Origin: a virus
Strand: one strand, 5' to 3'
Length of the DNA stretch: 25,964 bases
IMG/VR virus record: IMGVR_UViG_3300025632_000064
Location: 1-25,964 of that record
Positions 22,314-25,964 of the stretch are shown one piece after another. Under the pieces are notes generated by a model, which was not told the origin of the DNA, did not search any database, and saw only the letters and a program-made list of their open reading frames with translations. Position 1 is the stretch's first letter; the number at the start of each line of letters is the position of its first letter. Both the position numbers and the translations under genes were made by a program.

Positions 22314-23872
22314 TGCATCGCCTCCATTGTTGCTCCACCATCGTTAGCAGCCGGTGGCCCTTGTTCAGCCATCATTGCTTGCTGCATCTGTTGCATCTGC
22401 ATTTCCTGCTCCTCTGGTGTAGAGAGCAAGTCCTGCTTGATGTTCATTCTTTCCGCGATAAACGCTGCTATCCTTGGAATGGATAATGTCATCTGACCTT
22501 GTGGGCCGAGAGCATTTGCAATCTGCATGAATTGCACAACATCGTTTACTTCTTGTAACTTCTGAGCCTGGGCCAAAGGAGCAACCGGCGTAACTTTTAC
22601 CTCAACGCCGTTCACCTTGAGCGGGAGATCGATGTAGCCTTGCTGATCCAGGATAAAAAGAATCCGAGATACCAATGGAACCATTGTCTCATCAATCAAT
22701 CGACCAAACGCAGAGCCAAGGTTAGTTGCCAGCTCACGGGATCTTTCAGCGATCTCAGTAGCAGAACGAGCCGACATATTGTCCGGCGGCAGCGTATCGT
22801 CCATCAAGATCTTCTTCACGTTCATGCGCAGATCATTCATTACAATCTGGCTGACATTAAAGTCACCGGCCCTTGGGAGAGGAGCCAGTGACGCACCCTG
22901 CGGTCCACCGTTTCGAGCAACGCCGATAATAGACCCAGGCTGTATCTTGATGTTTTGAGGATTGAGAACGCCATCATCTGCCGCTGTATATACGCCAGAG
23001 ATAGCCAAAGATGCGTTCTTCAGAACCAGCTCAACAGTTTTGTTTAACGTCTTGATGTCAGAGATAGCAGTAACCAAAGGACCACGGCCATAGATCTCAC
23101 CGGCAACCTTCATGTATCGAGCAACGATAAACGGCGAAGACTTCATTGTGCGATATACAAGCTCTTGTTGCTTGTGAGGCCAGAGAACATGATAGCAGTA
23201 AATGCCTTGCTCATAGTCGTAGATCACAGCATCCATAAGTTCGATTTCTTTGGAAGGTGAATTTGCTATTGCTTCTGCCAGCTCCGTTGTAATTTCAGCA
23301 TCAGGAAACTCTTGCGGTATCGCTTCCGCCTTCATTCGCAATTTGCGATATACGTTATCGACATTGCCAAATGTGCCCTCTTCAATAGCTACAAGATACT
23401 GTGGGATTGGAGTGAAGCGAATAGGTGTAGTTTCATTACCAGGCGTCACCATCATAACGGCAGTACCAACGCAGAGATCCAGCAGGAACTCGCCCATCGC
23501 CAGATCAAAGTTAGTCTGACGCAATGTTTCAAACATACGAGTTGTATATGCGTCTAGCGCAGATTGCGCCTGTGGCTGTTGTTGCTCTGGAATGCCAGTG
23601 CCAGCCTCAAGGCGACACCATTCTTTTTGCGGTGGGAACAATCCAGCCTGGATGCGATTGGCAAAACGCTGGGTAGCGTGAATGGCTGTTGAGTCAAAGA
23701 CCCTAGACATCTTACCCTTACCGGCCACGCCGCCCTCATAGTAACCTGAATACAAGTTACGCTGAGGTAAAGCGAACTCATAACAGTCCTCATAGATTGA
23801 GCGCCATTCGTCCTTACGGGCCTGAGCTTTAGCCTCACGTTCAATGATATCTTTTACATTCAGCCGAGCCAT
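22310..23872 (-). CDS. Portal (head-tail connector) protein, T7 gp8-like
   Basis: 520 residues. Clear family signature throughout: 'EWRSIYEDCYEFALPQRNLY' near the start, 'GKGKMSRVFDSTAIHATQRF' then ANRIQAGLFPP, 'VGTAVMMVTPGNET', the 'EIAERSRELATNLGSAFGRL' helix and DETMVPLVSRILFIL. The C-terminus is Met/Gln-rich ('EMQMQQMQQAMMAEQGPPAA'), a common low-complexity tail. It forms the dodecameric ring at the capsid vertex through which DNA is packaged, and binds the tail adaptor (tail tubular A). AAGGATAA precedes ATG 23872. Length is as expected. Confidence 0.92.
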   Translation of the reverse strand: MARLNVKDIIEREAKAQARKDEWRSIYEDCYEFALPQRNLYSGYYEGGVAGKGKMSRVFDSTAIHATQRFANRIQAGLFPPQKEWCRLEAGTGIPEQQQPQAQSALDAYTTRMFETLRQTNFDLAMGEFLLDLCVGTAVMMVTPGNETTPIRFTPIPQYLVAIEEGTFGNVDNVYRKLRMKAEAIPQEFPDAEITTELAEAIANSPSKEIELMDAVIYDYEQGIYCYHVLWPHKQQELVYRTMKSSPFIVARYMKVAGEIYGRGPLVTAISDIKTLNKTVELVLKNASLAISGVYTAADDGVLNPQNIKIQPGSIIGVARNGGPQGASLAPLPRAGDFNVSQIVMNDLRMNVKKILMDDTLPPDNMSARSATEIAERSRELATNLGSAFGRLIDETMVPLVSRILFILDQQGYIDLPLKVNGVEVKVTPVAPLAQAQKLQEVNDVVQFMQIANALGPQGQMTLSIPRIAAFIAERMNIKQDLLSTPEEQEMQMQQMQQAMMAEQGPPAANDGGATMEAMQ

Positions 23873-23876
23873 CTAA

Positions 23877-24149
23877 TTATCCTTTTTTATTGCGCTGGGC
23901 GAAGTTACGCGCTGCCTCAACAGATCCAAACCCCCATGCCTTCAAGGCCAGAGCCTTTCTAGTAGGCCGACCCTTTTCATCTTTCATCGGACCCTTCATC
24001 CCGGCGAACCTAGCAGCGAAGCTGACACGCCGGGGATTGGTTCCCGTCTTTACTGGAGCCTTTAGATTGCCACCCTCTTTTGCCTCAAAGTGCCTGCGAC
24101 CAGCTTCATTCAAGCCGCCCTTGGGGTTTTGAAACTTCTTAGCAACCAT
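23877..24149 (-). CDS. DUF6321-type small basic protein
   Basis: 90 residues, strongly basic, start 24149 behind AGGAGG. The middle 'NLKAPVKTGTNPRRVSFAAR' and 'FAGMKGPMKDEKGRPTRKAL' then ALKAWGFGS is the conserved pattern I associate with the DUF6321 family, found in marine phages and some bacteria beside packaging or portal genes. No membrane segment or catalytic motif is visible. Because it is basic and next to the portal, a DNA- or capsid-associated role is possible but unproven. Confidence 0.7.
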   Translation of the reverse strand: MVAKKFQNPKGGLNEAGRRHFEAKEGGNLKAPVKTGTNPRRVSFAARFAGMKGPMKDEKGRPTRKALALKAWGFGSVEAARNFAQRNKKG

Positions 24150-24158
24150 AACGGCCTC

Positions 24159-24464
24159 CTATCGGCCAATGCGAATGTTTGCCGTTCCGCTTGTAAATTC
24201 ACCAGTCTTGAAGCCAGCACGATACAGAGCAACGCCGGACGGTTCAAAGCCATAGGTTTCGATTGGGGATGTGAATGTATCAACATCACGCGCGGTACTA
24301 TCCGCATTGGCTGGGTCAAAGCTGCGCTGAACTGTGACAGTGCCAACAAATGTCCCACTTACGGAAAAGTTAAAGTCCTTTGTGGAGTAGATCCAGTCAG
24401 TGAAAGTGTCCTGAGCTGTCAGGCTTGCCTCAACGACACCAGTATCTTTTGGAAGAACAGCCAT
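24159..24464 (-). CDS. Small beta-rich putative virion protein
   Basis: 101 residues with alternating short strands: 'DWIYSTKDFNFSVSGTFVGT', VTVQRSFDPANA, 'ALYRAGFKTGEFTSGTANIR'. The F/V/T/G-rich, Cys-free composition suggests an immunoglobulin-like or small beta-sandwich protein, as found on phage heads. The VTVQRSFD segment is a recurrent element of such proteins in my recollection. Start ATG 24464 overlaps the TAA region of the small upstream gene and has AAGGG nearby. Located between the DUF6321-type gene and the small packaging-linked genes. Function unknown. Confidence 0.6.
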   Translation of the reverse strand: MAVLPKDTGVVEASLTAQDTFTDWIYSTKDFNFSVSGTFVGTVTVQRSFDPANADSTARDVDTFTSPIETYGFEPSGVALYRAGFKTGEFTSGTANIRIGR

Positions 24465-24602
24465 TTATTTACCCTTCTTTTTAGCTTCTTGTTTCTTTTC
24501 GACACGTTGCATTGTGCCATAAACATAGGCTTGCTTACGCTCACCCTTTAGATTTAGACGCTTTGCGCTTAGGAGCAGCCTTCGGTGCAGCTTCTTTGGC
24601 AT
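24465..24602 (-). CDS. Small basic protein overlapping the upstream gene out of frame
   Basis: 45 residues (MPKKLHRRLLLSAKRLNLKG...). The core 'LKGERKQAYVYGTMQRVEKK' matches a recurrent small phage protein with a 'LKGxRxxAYxYGTxxKxxxK' core. ATG 24602 has an excellent GAGGAG ribosome site at seven bases, although this lies inside the upstream gene. Its first 62 bases overlap the 46-residue gene in a different frame. Its end is directly followed by the start of the beta-rich gene. Likely a real gene because the motif is recognisable; function unknown. Confidence 0.65.
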   Translation of the reverse strand: MPKKLHRRLLLSAKRLNLKGERKQAYVYGTMQRVEKKQEAKKKGK

Positions 24603-24681
24603 TAGGCTTCTCCTCTTTTGCAGGAACTTTTGCCGCTTTCTTTACGTCATAGACTTTTTGGAAATCTTTAATCTTAGTCAT
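24541..24681 (-). CDS. Lys/Ala/Pro-rich small protein
   Basis: 46 residues, start ATG 24681, overlapping the upstream gene by one base (TAATG). MTKIKDFQKVYDVKK is followed by a repetitive Lys/Ala/Pro/Glu-rich disordered tail ('KVPAKEEKPNAKEAAPKAAP' then KRKASKSKG), reminiscent of histone-tail-like composition. The last 62 bases are read in a second frame by the small gene that starts at 24602. No strong ribosome site was seen; the upstream gene's stop is adjacent, so coupling is likely. Possibly a DNA-binding or packaging-linked peptide. Confidence 0.55.
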   Translation of the reverse strand: MTKIKDFQKVYDVKKAAKVPAKEEKPNAKEAAPKAAPKRKASKSKG

Positions 24682-24905
24682 TATTCAACACCTAACTTAG
24701 TTTTTTGCGGACCTTCTTGACGAGCGGGAGAAAACAATAACCTCATGCCACCAGTGCGGCGCAACCGCCGGCGAGACTGAGCACCCTGCATCTCTGCGCG
24801 TTCCTGAGAGGTAGCACGTTCCTCTGCCCTGGCTTGAGCAGCCTGAGCATCTTTCTCTGCTTGAGTTGGAGCCGGGCGACCGCCACCACCAAATAATCCA
24901 GACAT
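24681..24905 (-). CDS. Small Gly/Arg-rich conserved protein
   Basis: 74 residues. MSGLFGGGGRPAPTQAEKD at the start, then a Gln/Ala/Arg/Glu-rich helix (about 20-40), then RRRLRRTGGMRLLFSPAR (about 45-62). I recall this layout, glycine loop then charged helix then basic GGMRLL motif, from small proteins near terL in marine podoviruses. Start ATG 24905 follows GTGAGGTTT. No catalytic or membrane features. A role in the head or in packaging is suggested by position only. Confidence 0.6.
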   Translation of the reverse strand: MSGLFGGGGRPAPTQAEKDAQAAQARAEERATSQERAEMQGAQSRRRLRRTGGMRLLFSPARQEGPQKTKLGVE

Positions 24906-24906
24906 A

Positions 24907-25386
24907 TTAAAACCTCACCATCATGTAATAGTCCGACCCCTCTGGGCCAAACCTTCTCATAATGCTTTCTACCTCAAAATGCAGTGCTTTGGCAAACCTA
25001 AATGCGGTATCATTTTCGACTTTTACCGAGATTTGTAGCCTTCTGACCGCATAATCACGCAAAGCGCTATCGGTTATGGCCCTAGCCCCACGCACAAGTG
25101 ATATCGCGTGACGATCAAGATCCTTGCTGGGAACCATCCACATCTCAGCCAGACCCGTCCAGATAATCCTAATGCCAAAGACAGCGATCACTTTGCCCTT
25201 ACCAATCGCGGCCCAGCTCCAGCCATCAGCGGAATTATCCCATATGTAATCCAGATAGCCTGGAATGTGTTTCATGTATTCGATGCTATCGTCAGTAAGG
25301 CGCAATCTGGAAATATGTTCATAACGCAGCGGAACAATGTGCTCGTCCTGGCTCATTCGGAACTGAGGAAGCTGCACTATACCCAT
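24907..25386 (-). CDS. T7 gp13-like protein, GNAT-fold
   Basis: 159 residues. The sequence runs as a GNAT acyltransferase fold: a central 'WSWAAIGKGKVIAVFGIRII' strand pair, 'LAEMWMVPSK' (the usual E-W/M strand before the acetyl-CoA pocket), RLQISVKVENDTAFRFAKAL and HFEVESIMRRFGPEGSDYYM, with the N-x-x-A-x-x-x-x-x-x-L-x-F-E-x-E pattern typical of GNAT proteins. The family in phages is named from T7 gp13, needed for virion morphogenesis or stability. Whether it is catalytically active cannot be judged; the usual Q/R-x-x-G-x-G/A loop is not obvious. Its ATG overlaps the terL stop (TAATG). Confidence 0.7.
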   Translation of the reverse strand: MGIVQLPQFRMSQDEHIVPLRYEHISRLRLTDDSIEYMKHIPGYLDYIWDNSADGWSWAAIGKGKVIAVFGIRIIWTGLAEMWMVPSKDLDRHAISLVRGARAITDSALRDYAVRRLQISVKVENDTAFRFAKALHFEVESIMRRFGPEGSDYYMMVRF

Positions 25387-25964
25387 TAGAAGATCTCGAA
25401 ATCAGTGCTTGCGTTGAATGTCTGACCGCCAGCAAATGTTGTGCCGTAGCTACCGCGCCGCAATCGCCGTTGCTCACCACCGCCGAGCATAAGGTATCCA
25501 AAAGCATCACCGCAGTGTGAATGCTCATTCTTCACCGGCGCATCCTTAAACCGCTCCTGCCCAGCGCCCATAGACACACGCTTAAAGAAATAGCCACCGC
25601 TAAGAGATTTCCGCAGCCGCAAACATTTCTTGTTGACGAGAAGACCAGGTTTACCGCTAACCAGTCGGTTCATAGGAGCCGCAGCGGCCTCACGCCTTAC
25701 ATTGAAAGCATTGCTATCGGTCGGCTGGGCCTTAAACCCAATAGACTTCAAGTGATCGAAAGCAGTAACCTCATAGATCTCATCGCGCTTGTTACCGGCT
25801 GGGTCTCCCCAGATCTGCACCTCGGCCTTGTCAAAACTTGCAGCGATCTTGCCTAGAAGCTCCTGACCAAAGCGCTCAAGCCCCATGTCAAACGTCACCA
25901 GCTCATCGAGGATCTTCCACGCGCCGCCAGATGTTCGCTGCCCAAAGATAGCCGCCGGTGTCAA
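25386..25964 (-). CDS. terL: Terminase large subunit, C-terminal part (runs off window)
   Basis: The frame is open to the right edge and the first visible codon (TTG) is internal, not a start. The visible 192 residues form the RuvC/RNase H-like nuclease domain: the opening LTPAAIFGQ normally follows the first catalytic Asp (just outside the window), WGDPAGNKRDE holds the second acidic residue (Asp about 54) and HCGDAFGYLML holds the third (Asp about 153). The ATPase half with the Walker motifs lies beyond the window. Role: cuts and translocates the genome into the procapsid through the portal encoded downstream. The C-terminal tail (YGTTFAGGQTFNASTDFEIF) is also typical of such proteins. Confidence 0.9.
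   Translation of the reverse strand: MTPAAIFGQRTSGGAWKILDELVTFDMGLERFGQELLGKIAASFDKAEVQIWGDPAGNKRDEIYEVTAFDHLKSIGFKAQPTDSNAFNVRREAAAAPMNRLVSGKPGLLVNKKCLRLRKSLSGGYFFKRVSMGAGQERFKDAPVKNEHSHCGDAFGYLMLGGGEQRRLRRGSYGTTFAGGQTFNASTDFEIF

Noticed and set aside
24090-24551. A 153-residue plus-strand ORF opposite the small packaging-linked genes
   Set aside because: No ribosome site, composition of a shadow frame, and it crosses four minus-strand genes with good start signals and overlaps.
1-25964. CRISPR array, insertion sequence, integrase or attachment site
   Set aside because: No regularly spaced repeats, transposase or recombinase motifs were seen on either strand, and nearly all sequence is explained by compact phage genes.

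Overview
The window is a large part of a lytic-type, T7-like podovirus genome, covering roughly the morphogenesis and lysis half. The evidence is the ordered set of structural genes on the minus strand: terminase large subunit, gp8-like portal, scaffold, capsid, tail tubular proteins A and B, four internal virion (ejection) proteins, then tail fibre and tailspikes. No integrase, repressor, transposase, tRNA or CRISPR array was found. The host cannot be read directly. The GTA-type three-helix holin and several small conserved structural proteins of a type I recall from marine podoviruses suggest a Gram-negative, perhaps marine alphaproteobacterial, host; this is inference only.

Layout. (1) Positions 1-2367, plus strand: the downstream end of an early/replication module with tightly overlapping starts and stops. 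It holds a 5'-truncated winged-helix protein, a Gp157-family protein, an ERF-like single-strand annealing protein, two small helix-turn-helix-like proteins, a candidate nested gene and two very small proteins. (2) Positions 2368-2505: a convergent intergenic region with nested inverted repeats, where early and late transcription meet. (3) Positions 2506-5417, minus strand: a lysis/accessory cassette of nine genes (GH108-type endolysin, membrane coiled-coil protein, GTA-type holin, EF-hand membrane protein, XhlA-like protein and small proteins); three were too short for ordinary ORF calling. (4) Positions 5457-9941: adsorption module with two beta-helix (pectate-lyase-like) tailspikes flanking a fibre gene; one spike has a C-terminal S74 self-cleaving chaperone. 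(5) Positions 10002-17171: four internal virion/ejection proteins. (6) Positions 17173-19990: tail tubular B and A. (7) Positions 20014-23872: capsid region with a UUCG-capped hairpin downstream of the capsid genes, small decoration-like protein, major capsid, a leader with a candidate promoter, scaffold, Bbp19-like protein and portal. (8) Positions 23877-25964: small head/packaging-linked genes, a T7 gp13-like acetyltransferase-fold protein and the 3' part of terL, which runs off the right edge.

The late genes read leftward as one long polycistron with TAATG, TGATG and ATGA junctions, so translational coupling is probably general. The early genes read rightward and stop at the convergent hinge. 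The most unusual items are the out-of-frame overlapping small genes near 24.5 kb and 1.8 kb, the EF-hand protein inside the lysis cassette with its set of small membrane or cysteine-containing proteins, and the structured convergent region. I did not identify a clear-cut new defence or counter-defence system. All names are from reading the translations by eye, without database searches.
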